Shown here in pieces: positions 52,297-60,908 of a stretch of 64,000 bases of DNA. The DNA comes from DATKUC01 sp964553615 (GTDB lineage Bacteria > Spirochaetota > Spirochaetia > DSM-27196 > DATKUC01), in contig CAZKMA010000008.1 in the NCBI GenBank assembly GCA_964553615.1, positions 31,910-95,909 on the forward strand. Reading direction: 5' to 3'. Numbering within the stretch: position 1 is the first letter of the stretch; every line of letters begins with the position of its first letter. Made by a program: the position numbers and the translations under genes. The notes under the pieces were generated by a model. It did no database searches. It saw only the letters and a list, made by a program, of their open reading frames with translations, and was not told the origin of the DNA.

Positions 52297-52357
52297 GGCC
52301 CTGACATCCGGACACATCAGTGTGTCCTGGGAAAACAACCGAAGGACAGGAGGATCC

Positions 52358-53941
52358 ATGAGTAAGATCACCATCTATGACACAACGCTGCGGGATGGAA
52401 TGCAGGGGCTGGAAATCAGTTACACCCTTGACGACAAGATAAAGATTGCTCATAAGCTGGATGAGATGCACATCGATTACATTGAAGGTGGATTCCCTCT
52501 TTCGAACGAGAAAGAGGCCGCGTTCTTCGAGCGAGCCCGGAATGAGAAGTTCGAGCATGCCCGCGTTGTTGCGTTCGGTTCGACTCGCAGAGCCGGACTA
52601 AAAGCCGAGCACGACGCCCACATTCAGGCATTGCTCGATGCACAGACGCCTACGGTAATTGTCGTCGGTAAGACCTGGAAGGCACATGTGGAGAAGGTAC
52701 TCCGCACCGATATCGAAGAAAACCTCGCAATGATCTACGACTCTCTCTCTTACCTCAAGAGTGAGGGACGCGAAGTCTTCTTCGATCTGGAACACTTCTT
52801 CGACGGCTACAAGGACGATCCGCAATACGCCCTTCGCGTTCTGGAGGCAGGCACCCAGGCGGGAGCCGACTGTCTCATTCTCTGTGACACAAACGGAGGC
52901 ACCCTTCCGCACGAGGTAATGGAAATCATTGGCGCACTTCCCAGGGAGAAGATTGGCCCGCTTGGCGGCCATTTTCACAACGACTGCGGCACGGCTACTG
53001 CGAACTCGCTTGCTGCCATCCAACAAGGTGCCGTGCACGTCCAGGGAACCATCAACGGATGGGGGGAGCGCTGCGGCAATGCCAATCTGTGCACGCTGAT
53101 TCCGAACATAGCGGCCAAACTCGGGCTTCAGACGTCAACGTCCGATCATCTCACGAAACTCACTGCACTCTCACGCTACGTGGCGGAAAAGGCCAACATC
53201 ATCCCGGACAAGCGGCAGCCGTTTGTCGGAACCGCCGCGTTCAGTCACAAAGCGGGTCAACACGCCGACGTCATTGCAAAAGCCGATTGGCTGATGGAGC
53301 ACATCGATGCCCGTGTCATCGGAAACGAGCGGCACATCCTGCTTTCAGAGCTCGCCGGAAAATCCACTATTGTCGACAAGATTTCGAAGTACGGCAATTA
53401 CGACAAGAACTCGGAGGTTGTCGGCGCCCTTACGCAGGAGCTCAAACGGCGGGAAGGCGAAGGATATGAGTATGAAGCTGCCGAAGGATCGTTCGACATT
53501 CTCATGCGCAAGGCATTGGGAATCTACCAGCCGCTCGTTGAGCTGAAGAACTATCACCTTGAAACATTCAAAACCATGGAAACACCATCAAAGACTGTAG
53601 GACGTGTCTTCATGGTTTCCGAAGGAAAGGAAATCATGGGGGCAGCGGTCGGAGTCGGCCCGGTAGAAACGGTGGACAACGCGCTCCGCGACGCTCTGGC
53701 TCCGCATCACGAGTTCCTCTCCCAGATAGGCCTGACGGACTACCGGGTACGCGTCCTGAATCCGGAGAGTCATGCAGCCGCAAAGGTCAGAGTGTTCATA
53801 ACAACGACGGACGGAGACCACTCATGGGACACCGTCGGAGTGAACGAGAATATTGTTGAAGCGTCGTGGGAGGCGCTTGTTGACAGTCTTGATTATTACT
53901 ACAACAACTTTGTGGTTAAACCGGAGAACAACAAAAAATAG
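52358..53941 (+). CDS. cimA: (R)-citramalate synthase CimA
   Basis: 527 residues. The DRE-TIM acyltransferase domain begins IYDTTLRDGMQGLEISY, with IEGGFPLSN, HFHNDCGTATANSL and GTINGWGERCGNANL. The C-terminal LeuA-type regulatory domain is present (from about 390). The motif details and length fit CimA (condensing acetyl-CoA and pyruvate to citramalate for isoleucine), not LeuA. The ATG 52358 follows ACAGGAGG. Leptospira is known to use this route. Control by an Ile attenuator upstream supports the assignment. Confidence 0.9.
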   Translation: MSKITIYDTTLRDGMQGLEISYTLDDKIKIAHKLDEMHIDYIEGGFPLSNEKEAAFFERARNEKFEHARVVAFGSTRRAGLKAEHDAHIQALLDAQTPTVIVVGKTWKAHVEKVLRTDIEENLAMIYDSLSYLKSEGREVFFDLEHFFDGYKDDPQYALRVLEAGTQAGADCLILCDTNGGTLPHEVMEIIGALPREKIGPLGGHFHNDCGTATANSLAAIQQGAVHVQGTINGWGERCGNANLCTLIPNIAAKLGLQTSTSDHLTKLTALSRYVAEKANIIPDKRQPFVGTAAFSHKAGQHADVIAKADWLMEHIDARVIGNERHILLSELAGKSTIVDKISKYGNYDKNSEVVGALTQELKRREGEGYEYEAAEGSFDILMRKALGIYQPLVELKNYHLETFKTMETPSKTVGRVFMVSEGKEIMGAAVGVGPVETVDNALRDALAPHHEFLSQIGLTDYRVRVLNPESHAAAKVRVFITTTDGDHSWDTVGVNENIVEASWEALVDSLDYYYNNFVVKPENNKK

Positions 53942-53971
53942 CTCTTCAAGGCGGTGTTAATCCGGCGGTGC

Positions 53972-56900
53972 TTATTGCACCGTCCGGGGGCCGTTCTTGC
54001 CGTCCGCCCCTGTTATGTGCCCATCAGGTGCGCCTGCCAGCATGTGACTTGCTATGAGACTTCCGGCCGGTTCATCGGGCAATGCGTGGACCTTGACCGA
54101 TTCAGTCCGCAGATACCGAATACCTTCTACCGCTGCACGAGCTGCCGACGTGGTTGTCGTGTACGGAATCCTGCGCCGGACCGCGTTAATGCGAATGTAG
54201 TCGTCATCCCGCTGGGTGTAACGGCCAAGTGGCGTGTTGATGATCAGTTGAATTCGACCCGCATTCATGTGGTCGATAATGTGCGGACTCCCCTCGTGCA
54301 CCTTCAGGATGACTTCGGCAAAAACACCGCTGTTGAAGAGAAACTCGGCAGTTCCTCGTGTTGCGGCTATCTGGAATCCGAGCGATTCGAGCTCTTTCAC
54401 GAGCGGGAGAATCGTCGGCTTATCCTGATCATGCACGGTAACGAAAACTCGCCCTCGCGAGGGCAGACCTGCCGAGGTTGCAAGCTGCGCCTTCGCATAC
54501 GCCTCGCCGAATGTCTCACCGATTCCGATTGCTTCGCCGGTACTTCGCATTTCGGGTCCAAGCAGCGGGTCGACGTCGGCAAATCGATCAAACGAAAACA
54601 TGGCCTCTTTCACCGCCCATCCGACAACGCACTTTCCCATTCCGACATCGGCGACTCCGGTCTGGACATCGTTGATCATGCCCTGGTCTTTCAGGTTCTC
54701 CCCCTGCCAGACACGGACACATGCCTCTATGAGATTTACGCCGGACGCCTTTGAGATGAAAGGAACAGTCCTGCTTGCGCGCGGATTCACTTCGAGGATG
54801 TAGAGTACTCCGTCCTTGGAGGCGAACTGGATATTCAGGAGTCCGACCACCTGGATTTCGCGCGCTATCCGGGCGGTGGCCTCCACCATCTGTTCAACCA
54901 TATGGGGCTCGGACTTATACGGCGGAAAAACACAGGCGGAATCTCCCGAGTGGATACCGGCTGCCTCGATGTGCTGCATGACTCCGGCAACATAGACGTG
55001 TTTTCCGTCGCTCAATGCGTCCACATCATATTCAAACGCGTCTTCCAGGAATTGATCGACCAACACGGGCTTCCGATCGGAAATCTCGATGCCGGTTGCC
55101 ACGTACGCGCGAAGCTCCTCTCTGCCGTACGCAATCATCATGCTGCGACCACCGAGAACGTACGAGGGGCGGAGCAATACCGGATAGCCTATTCGCTCGG
55201 CGAGCTCTTCAACCTCGCCGATACTTCCGGCGCTCGCGTTCACCGGTTGCTTCACTCCGATCCGCTCCATGACTGAAGAAAACAACTTCCTGTCTTCGGC
55301 GTCCATGATGCTCTTCACGGACGTACCGACAACCTCTGCTCCTGAGGCTTCGAGCTCTTCGGCCATATTCAGCGGAGTCTGTCCTCCGAGCTGCACTACG
55401 ACCTTCTTCACCCTTTCCTTCCGGATAATCTCCCTTACGTCTTCGACCGTCAACGGCTCCAGATAGAGCCGATCGGAAACGTTGAAATCCGTTGAAACCG
55501 TTTCGGGGTTCGAATTCACGATAATTGTCTTCACGCCCAGCTTCCGGAAGGCAAGTGATGAAAGTGTACAACATGTGTCGAACTCGAGCCCCTGGCCAAT
55601 GCGGTTCGGACCACTTGCAAGAATAATGACCGCGTCTCCGCTCGATGGCTCACCCTCATCGCTCTCGCCGTATGTCGAATAGAAATATGGTGTCTGCGCC
55701 TCGAATTCGCCGGAACAGGTGTCGACGAAATGATAAACCGCATGGATTCCGGCGTCCTCTCGAATCTTGCGAACCTCAGGTTCCGGAACTTTTGCGAGCC
55801 CGGCAATCCGCCGATCCGACAGCCCCATCCGTTTCGCCTCACGGACAAGATCCGGGTTGAGTCCTTCCTCCGCAATTCTGTTTTCAAGGGTGATCTGTTC
55901 GAGCATGTTATACAGGAACCAGCGGTTGTACCCGGTATTCTTTTCAATTTCCGCAATTGCGACCGCGCCACGGCGCTTTATTTCGGTATAGATTGCAAAT
56001 ATGCGTCGAGGATGGAGTGTGAGGATCATCTTCCGAATCTCCTCATCACCCACCGCCGGCAGATCTTCGAGGCCGGAGAAACCGAACTCACACGCACGGA
56101 TTGCCTTGTTCATGGCCTCCATGAAAGTACGTCCGATGGCAAGACTCTCCCCAACGCTCTTCATCTGGGTACCGAGTTCTGCATGACCTTTCGGGAACTT
56201 CTCTATTTCGAAACGCGGCACCTTGACCGCTACGTAATCCAGCGATGGTTCGAAGCACGATACGGTCTTTCCTGTAATGTCGTTTACCACTTCGTCGAGG
56301 GAAAAGCCAACAGCAAGGCGGGCTGCGCAGCGTGCAATGGGAAATCCCGTGGCTTTGCTTGCAAGTGCGGAGGATCGGGAAACACGCGGGTTCATTTCTA
56401 TGACCAGCATGCGACCATCCTGCGGATTCACGGCAAATTGGACATTGGAACCGCCGCAGTCAACTCCAACAGCACGCAAAATTTCAATGGCAGCGGTTCG
56501 CATGGTCTGATATTCCCGATCCGAAAGCGTCTGGATCGGTGCAACGGTTATGCTGTCTCCGGTATGGACCCCCATGGGGTCGATATTTTCTATAGAACAG
56601 ATGACGACGGCATTATCCGACTGGTCACGCATGACCTCGAGCTCGAACTCTTTCCAGCCGACAATCGATTCCTCGACTAACGCCTCGTGAACCGGACTCT
56701 CGGAAAATGCGCGTTCAAGGAGCGGATCAAGTGTTTCCCAGGTAGACGCAATGCTGCCTCCGCGCCCACCAAGTGTATAGCTCGGGCGGATAATGATCGG
56801 AAGGCCATTCTCCTGTGCGAACTCCTTCGCCTCCCGCATGCTCTTCGTAAGAATAGACTTTGGACTCTCCAGCCCGATGGAGGCAACGACTTTCTTGAAT

Positions 56901-57292
56901 TCGCCACGGTCCTCGGCCTTTCGGATTGCGTCTACCTTTGCACCGATGAGCTCAACGCCGTAGCGGTCGAGTACGCCCTCGGCATGAAGGTCCATTGCCA
57001 GATTCAGTGCCGTCTGTCCACCCATTGTGGGAAGAATCGCATCCGGCCTCTCAATCTTTATAATCTCTTCGAGGTACCGAACCTCGAGCGGATCCATATA
57101 GATCTTGTCCGCTATGCCCGGAGTTGTCATGACGGTTGCCGGGTTCGGGTTTACAAGAACTACCCGGTATCCCTCTTCCCGCAGCGCCTTTACCGCCTGG
57201 TTGCCGGAGTAGTCGAACTCGCAGGCCTGGCCGATAACAATGGGACCAGAACCAATGATAAGGATGGTATGTATGTCCGTGCGAGCGGGCAT
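53972..57292 (-). CDS. carB: Carbamoyl-phosphate synthase large subunit CarB
   Basis: 1106 residues. Two ATP-grasp halves are visible. The first has IGSGPIVIGQACEFDYSG, SYTLGGRGGS and EMNPRVSRSSALASKATG. The second has ASGPNRIGQGLEFDTC, SYVLGGRSMMI and EVNPRASRTVPFISKASG. The C-terminal MGS-like regulatory domain (from about 950) contains FVTVHDQDKPTILPLVKEL. ATG 57292 has AGGAGG upstream, 8 bp after carA. It makes carbamoyl phosphate for pyrimidines and arginine. Confidence 0.97.
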   Translation of the reverse strand: MPARTDIHTILIIGSGPIVIGQACEFDYSGNQAVKALREEGYRVVLVNPNPATVMTTPGIADKIYMDPLEVRYLEEIIKIERPDAILPTMGGQTALNLAMDLHAEGVLDRYGVELIGAKVDAIRKAEDRGEFKKVVASIGLESPKSILTKSMREAKEFAQENGLPIIIRPSYTLGGRGGSIASTWETLDPLLERAFSESPVHEALVEESIVGWKEFELEVMRDQSDNAVVICSIENIDPMGVHTGDSITVAPIQTLSDREYQTMRTAAIEILRAVGVDCGGSNVQFAVNPQDGRMLVIEMNPRVSRSSALASKATGFPIARCAARLAVGFSLDEVVNDITGKTVSCFEPSLDYVAVKVPRFEIEKFPKGHAELGTQMKSVGESLAIGRTFMEAMNKAIRACEFGFSGLEDLPAVGDEEIRKMILTLHPRRIFAIYTEIKRRGAVAIAEIEKNTGYNRWFLYNMLEQITLENRIAEEGLNPDLVREAKRMGLSDRRIAGLAKVPEPEVRKIREDAGIHAVYHFVDTCSGEFEAQTPYFYSTYGESDEGEPSSGDAVIILASGPNRIGQGLEFDTCCTLSSLAFRKLGVKTIIVNSNPETVSTDFNVSDRLYLEPLTVEDVREIIRKERVKKVVVQLGGQTPLNMAEELEASGAEVVGTSVKSIMDAEDRKLFSSVMERIGVKQPVNASAGSIGEVEELAERIGYPVLLRPSYVLGGRSMMIAYGREELRAYVATGIEISDRKPVLVDQFLEDAFEYDVDALSDGKHVYVAGVMQHIEAAGIHSGDSACVFPPYKSEPHMVEQMVEATARIAREIQVVGLLNIQFASKDGVLYILEVNPRASRTVPFISKASGVNLIEACVRVWQGENLKDQGMINDVQTGVADVGMGKCVVGWAVKEAMFSFDRFADVDPLLGPEMRSTGEAIGIGETFGEAYAKAQLATSAGLPSRGRVFVTVHDQDKPTILPLVKELESLGFQIAATRGTAEFLFNSGVFAEVILKVHEGSPHIIDHMNAGRIQLIINTPLGRYTQRDDDYIRINAVRRRIPYTTTTSAARAAVEGIRYLRTESVKVHALPDEPAGSLIASHMLAGAPDGHITGADGKNGPRTVQ

Positions 57293-57300
57293 GCGGCCTC

Positions 57301-58473
57301 CTAAATGTGATTCAGAAACTCGCGGAAAATCCACGAGGAGTCATGCGGACCGGGGGCTGATTCCGGATGAAATTGCGTACACATCATGGGCAGAGATTCA
57401 TCCACCAGCCCCTCTATGCTTCCATCATTCGCGTTGCGAAACCAGACGTCGGTCCCGGAAGGCAGAGTCTTCTCATCCACGGCAAATCCGTGGTTCTGAC
57501 TGGTCACAAAGACCTTGCGTGTACGCTCGTCCCGGACCGGATGATTCACGCCATGGTGGCCGAACTTCATCTTGTAGGTCGAGGCCCCGAGCGCGAGTGC
57601 TATGAGCTGATGTCCGAGGCAGATCCCGAAGGTGGGCATTTTCCCTATGAGCTCGCCGATAGTGCGAATTTGATAGCTCAGGACCGACGGATCTCCCGGC
57701 CCGTTCGAAACAAGAAGCGCTTGAGGCTTCGCCGAGCGAATGGCCTCTGCGTCGGCACTACTCGGAAATACGGTAACCTTACACCCGACGGCGACCAGTT
57801 CGTTCAGAATATTCGCCTTCGCCCCGCAATCGAGCAGCGCAACGTGAACAACCCCGTCAGGATTGACAACCTCAATGCCGCCCGTCCCAACGTCGTGAAT
57901 GAGGTTTCGGCCAACCATTCCGGGGAAACTCCCAAGGAATTCCACAGTCCTCGCTCGTTCCGCTTCCGAAAGCTCGCGATGAGCCGGATCATCCGGGCGC
58001 ACGAGGATGCCGACGAGACTCCCATTTGTTCGCAGCCGAATCGTGAGATCCCTCGTGTCAATTTCCGCAACAGCAGGGGTATTGTTTGCCAGGAGAAACT
58101 CGTCCAGAGTGCCACGGCCATCCGGAACGGGGCCGGAGTAGACACTTCGGACAATCAGGCCCGCAGGCTTGATTCCGGCGCGCGCCGTTCCACCTTCAGG
58201 CCCGGTTTCGCTCCACTCCGGCAGGTCGCCATAGTTGCCCATGTGGGGGTAGGTCATGGTAACCAGCTGGCCGGTATATGACGGATCGGTGAGGACCTCG
58301 TGGTAACCGGACATCGCCGTGTTGAAGACTACCTCTCCGGCGGCCTTTTCAGGTACAACCGAATCCGCATTTAGAGACTCCAGGGACTCAACTCGCGGCG
58401 CGTCGGCTCCGAAACCGTTGCCGGCATACACTGTTCCGTCCTCGAGTACGAGAAACGTCGGGTCTTTTGTCAT
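57301..58473 (-). CDS. carA: Carbamoyl-phosphate synthase small subunit CarA
   Basis: 390 residues. The N-terminal domain has LVLEDGTVYAGNGFG and GEVVFNTAMSGYHEVLTDPSYTG in two parts. The class I glutaminase has FGICLGHQLIALALG (Cys), TSQNHGFAVD and FHPESAPGPHDSSW (His and Glu). Compared with E. coli CarA there are about 18 extra residues (about 25-43). ATG 58473 with GAAGGG is preferred over GTG 58500. It is cotranscribed with carB. Confidence 0.95.
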   Translation of the reverse strand: MTKDPTFLVLEDGTVYAGNGFGADAPRVESLESLNADSVVPEKAAGEVVFNTAMSGYHEVLTDPSYTGQLVTMTYPHMGNYGDLPEWSETGPEGGTARAGIKPAGLIVRSVYSGPVPDGRGTLDEFLLANNTPAVAEIDTRDLTIRLRTNGSLVGILVRPDDPAHRELSEAERARTVEFLGSFPGMVGRNLIHDVGTGGIEVVNPDGVVHVALLDCGAKANILNELVAVGCKVTVFPSSADAEAIRSAKPQALLVSNGPGDPSVLSYQIRTIGELIGKMPTFGICLGHQLIALALGASTYKMKFGHHGVNHPVRDERTRKVFVTSQNHGFAVDEKTLPSGTDVWFRNANDGSIEGLVDESLPMMCTQFHPESAPGPHDSSWIFREFLNHI

Positions 58474-58508
58474 TGGTTTCCCTTCACTCTCATCACTCAC
58501 GGGAGACT

Positions 58509-58536
58509 AAAAAAAAACCGGCTCATCCAAGCCGGT
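58509..58536 (-). terminator. Terminator of the tRNA-Gln/tRNA-Glu unit
   Basis: On the minus strand, ACCGGC, an 8-nt loop, GCCGGT and nine T. A second small dyad, ACCGG/CCGGT, lies just upstream. Confidence 0.88.
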
Positions 58537-58555
58537 CTACCGGTTCTCCGGTTGT

Positions 58556-58627
58556 TAGCCCCTAGGGGAATCGAACCCCTCTTTGAAGAATGAGAATCTC
58601 CTGTCCTAACCGATAGACGAAGGGGCC
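58556..58627 (-). tRNA. tRNA-Glu (anticodon CTC)
   Basis: 72-nt cloverleaf. The acceptor GGCCCCT pairs with AGGGGCT, giving a G.T pair at 1-72. The anticodon stem GGAGA/TCTTC has loop TTCTCAT (anticodon CTC), and the T-arm is AGGGG TTCGATT CCCCT. The discriminator is A. No CCA is encoded. The body resembles bacterial tRNA-Glu. Confidence 0.92.
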
Positions 58628-58635
58628 ATCATTTA

Positions 58636-58706
58636 CTTCCCGGGGAGGACTTGAACCCCCACAGCAAGATCCAGAGTCTTGAGTGCTACCATTACACAAC
58701 CGGGAA
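58636..58706 (-). tRNA. tRNA-Gln (anticodon CTG)
   Basis: 71-nt cloverleaf. The acceptor TTCCCGG pairs with CCGGGAA. The anticodon stem CAAGA/TCTTG has loop CTCTGGA (anticodon CTG), the T-loop is TTCAAGT and the discriminator is G. It is 8 bp upstream of tRNA-Glu in one transcript. Confidence 0.93.
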
Positions 58707-58729
58707 ATGCTATTCAATGTGTCGGGCAA

Positions 58730-58759
58730 ACAATACTCAAGATCCGCGGGACTTGTCAA
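58730..58759 (-). promoter_or_regulatory. Sigma-70 promoter for the tRNA-Gln/tRNA-Glu unit
   Basis: On the minus strand, TTGACA (58759-58754), an 18-bp spacer and TATTGT (58735-58730), about 24 bp before tRNA-Gln. Confidence 0.78.
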
Positions 58760-58775
58760 CACCCGCGTGTCAGAT

Positions 58776-59303
58776 TCATTCTCCGTGATAATCAATAAGC
58801 GTTGAAACGGGCACAGTGCCGAGCAACTTTCGGTAGTTCAGGAAGGGCAGACCGATTACGCTGAACACACCTGCCACTGTCGACCCGGTTTCCCGAATAA
58901 TCTCCGCCGCGGCAGCAATTGTGCCGCCTGTGGCAATCAGATCGTCAACAATGAGCATCCGCCTTTTCTCCCGCAGATCCACCCGCTTGATTTCAAGCGT
59001 ATCCTGGCCATATTCGAGGGTAAATGCGCGGGATACCGTTTCCCCGGGCAGCTTCCCCTTCTTTCGTGCCAGAATCAGCGGCAGTCGCAATCTGAGAGCA
59101 AATGGCGCGGCAAAGAGGAATCCACGGGATTCAATGGCAACTACCGCGTCAATTGGAGCGTCCTCGTATCTCTGTACCATCTCATCTATGCAATACGAGA
59201 ATGCCTTCGGTTCGGCGAGAATGCCGGTAATGTCGTAAAACAGTACCCCGGGGCGGGGAAAGTCCGGCACTTTCCGAATAGCTGCATCGAGATCCTGGGC
59301 CAT
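58776..59303 (-). CDS. apt: Adenine phosphoribosyltransferase
   Basis: 175 residues. VPDFPRPGVLFYDITGIL is at the N-terminus, followed by IESRGFLFAAPFALRL. The PRPP-binding loop is RMLIVDDLIATGGTIAAAAE. It salvages adenine to AMP. ATG 59303 has AGGAG upstream. Confidence 0.95.
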   Translation of the reverse strand: MAQDLDAAIRKVPDFPRPGVLFYDITGILAEPKAFSYCIDEMVQRYEDAPIDAVVAIESRGFLFAAPFALRLRLPLILARKKGKLPGETVSRAFTLEYGQDTLEIKRVDLREKRRMLIVDDLIATGGTIAAAAEIIRETGSTVAGVFSVIGLPFLNYRKLLGTVPVSTLIDYHGE

Positions 59304-59369
59304 GGTGACTCCTGTGTTCTCTATCAATTGGGAAGGCAGCTAACACCGCCCGTGTGTCCGCATCTGCAC

Positions 59370-59822
59370 TCAGATTCTGGCAATCTCGTCATGCGTCTTG
59401 ACAACATGTCCAACCCAGTTCCGAAGGATCCCCTCTGTTTTCGGATCGTCCCACGCGGAACGAACAATGAATCCGTCGTCTGCAAGCGTAATTTCCGATC
59501 CCTTCAGCATGATTTTCAGGTTTTTGAGCGATATCTCAGAGATGCTCGAGAACAACGCCGCAAGTCGCCCCGAAAGCTTCATGTCTCCCAGGTTCTGCCG
59601 AAACGACTGGAATCCTCCGTGCGCGAAATTTGCCTCGTCGTTCGACCCCAGCAGCAGGATATCGCAGGAAAGAAGCTGTAATGCCGTAGCCTGGGTCGCA
59701 GGAACCACGTTTACGAGGAAACGGTTCGGATCAAAGAGGGAAATCATTGAAGACGCCACGGTTGACAGGCTCGAGTGATCGGGCGAATACGCTATCAGGA
59801 CCTGGAACTTCCCGTTGGTCAT
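59370..59822 (-). CDS. Flavodoxin-like protein of unknown function
   Basis: 150 residues. The N-terminal strand and loop FQVLIAYSPDHSSLSTVASS, then ILLLGSNDEAN, have the alternating strand/helix layout of a flavodoxin or response-regulator fold. A clear FMN phosphate loop is not evident. No family is assigned. ATG 59822 is taken over the longer frame to 59858. It is upstream of apt and divergent from the MinD-like gene. Confidence 0.55.
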   Translation of the reverse strand: MTNGKFQVLIAYSPDHSSLSTVASSMISLFDPNRFLVNVVPATQATALQLLSCDILLLGSNDEANFAHGGFQSFRQNLGDMKLSGRLAALFSSISEISLKNLKIMLKGSEITLADDGFIVRSAWDDPKTEGILRNWVGHVVKTHDEIARI

Positions 59823-59886
59823 AGGTGAAAGATTATTACGAAACCCCCCCGGTGTCAAACACGCAGGCCGTCAACCTGGCGGATTC

Positions 59887-59915
59887 TTGATCTTTTGGGT
59901 CCGCTCTCCTATAGT
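59887..59915 (+). promoter_or_regulatory. Sigma-70 promoter for the MinD-like gene
   Basis: TTGATC at 59887-59892, a 17-bp spacer and TATAGT at 59910-59915, then GGGAAAT and the ATG at 59923. The predicted start coincides with the start codon. Confidence 0.7.
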
Positions 59916-59922
59916 GGGAAAT

Positions 59923-60888
59923 ATGACCACAATCCTGTCTGTTGCCAGCGGAAAAGGCGGTGTCGGGAAAACGATGTTCTCGGCCAACCTCGGCGTAGCC
60001 CTTTCACAGTTGGGAAAGACAGTTGTACTGGTAGACCTTGACCTTGGCGGAGCAAATCTTCACACGTGTCTGGGAATTCGGAACAACCACGCGGGAATCG
60101 GTAACTTCATCCACAAACAGGCTGAAAGCCTTGAGAGTCTGATTGTGGAAACACATGATCCACGGCTCTATTTCATTCCAGGGGATTCACTTATTCCCGG
60201 AACCGCGAATCTGCCCTATTTTCGAAAGGTCCGCATCCTGAAAGATCTCGAGAAACTGGTTGCAGACTACGTCATCCTCGACCTCGGCTCCGGTTCGGCC
60301 TACAACACCGTTGATTTCTTCCTGGGCTCGGCAGCCGGCATAGTTGTGACCACTCCGGAAACGACAGCCGTCCTGAATGCTTACTCCTTCTTGAAGACTG
60401 CACTGTATCGCCTCATTCTGCGAAGTTATCCACCCAGAAGCCCGGAACGCGCACTGATTGAAGAATTCGTTGTCGGGAAAATTGAAGGAACCGAGCATTC
60501 GTTTTCACTGCTGGTGGAAAATATCTTGAGGCACGCCAGCATGGACGCAGACATTGCACGGCAACACATTGCGACCTTTCGGCCCCGTGTAGTCCTCAAC
60601 ATGGGCCGTTCGGCTGTCGACATCAGGCTGGGCTCAAAACTTCGGGAGATAGTGCGCAGGAACCTTTCAATAGACGTCGATTATATCGGCCTTCTCCCCT
60701 ACGAACCCCTGATACCCGGTTCAATCGTCGAAAGGCGAGTCACGTCTTCTGCGCATCCCGAATCTGCGTACGCGGTTGCTGTGTCATCGATTGCCCGAAA
60801 AATCGCGAGCGCCCCGGTTCATTCCCCGCTCGAGCTGCACGAAGCGGATGACGATCTCGAGTCTCTTGAAAAATATCTGCCGAAGTAG
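59923..60888 (+). CDS. MinD/ParA-family ATPase
   Basis: 321 residues. The deviant Walker A SGKGGVGKTMFSANLGVAL is at the N-terminus. VVLVDLDLGGANLHTCLG and DYVILDLGSGSAYNTVDFFL follow. The C-terminal ~100 residues are basic and helical. Related proteins include FlhG/FleN and MinD regulators that place flagella or division sites, and ParA-like partition proteins. No flhF, minCE or parB partner is in the window, so the role is undecided. It probably has a leaderless transcript. Confidence 0.75.
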   Translation: MTTILSVASGKGGVGKTMFSANLGVALSQLGKTVVLVDLDLGGANLHTCLGIRNNHAGIGNFIHKQAESLESLIVETHDPRLYFIPGDSLIPGTANLPYFRKVRILKDLEKLVADYVILDLGSGSAYNTVDFFLGSAAGIVVTTPETTAVLNAYSFLKTALYRLILRSYPPRSPERALIEEFVVGKIEGTEHSFSLLVENILRHASMDADIARQHIATFRPRVVLNMGRSAVDIRLGSKLREIVRRNLSIDVDYIGLLPYEPLIPGSIVERRVTSSAHPESAYAVAVSSIARKIASAPVHSPLELHEADDDLESLEKYLPK

Positions 60889-60908
60889 AGATGTTACGGA
60901 CGCCATGG

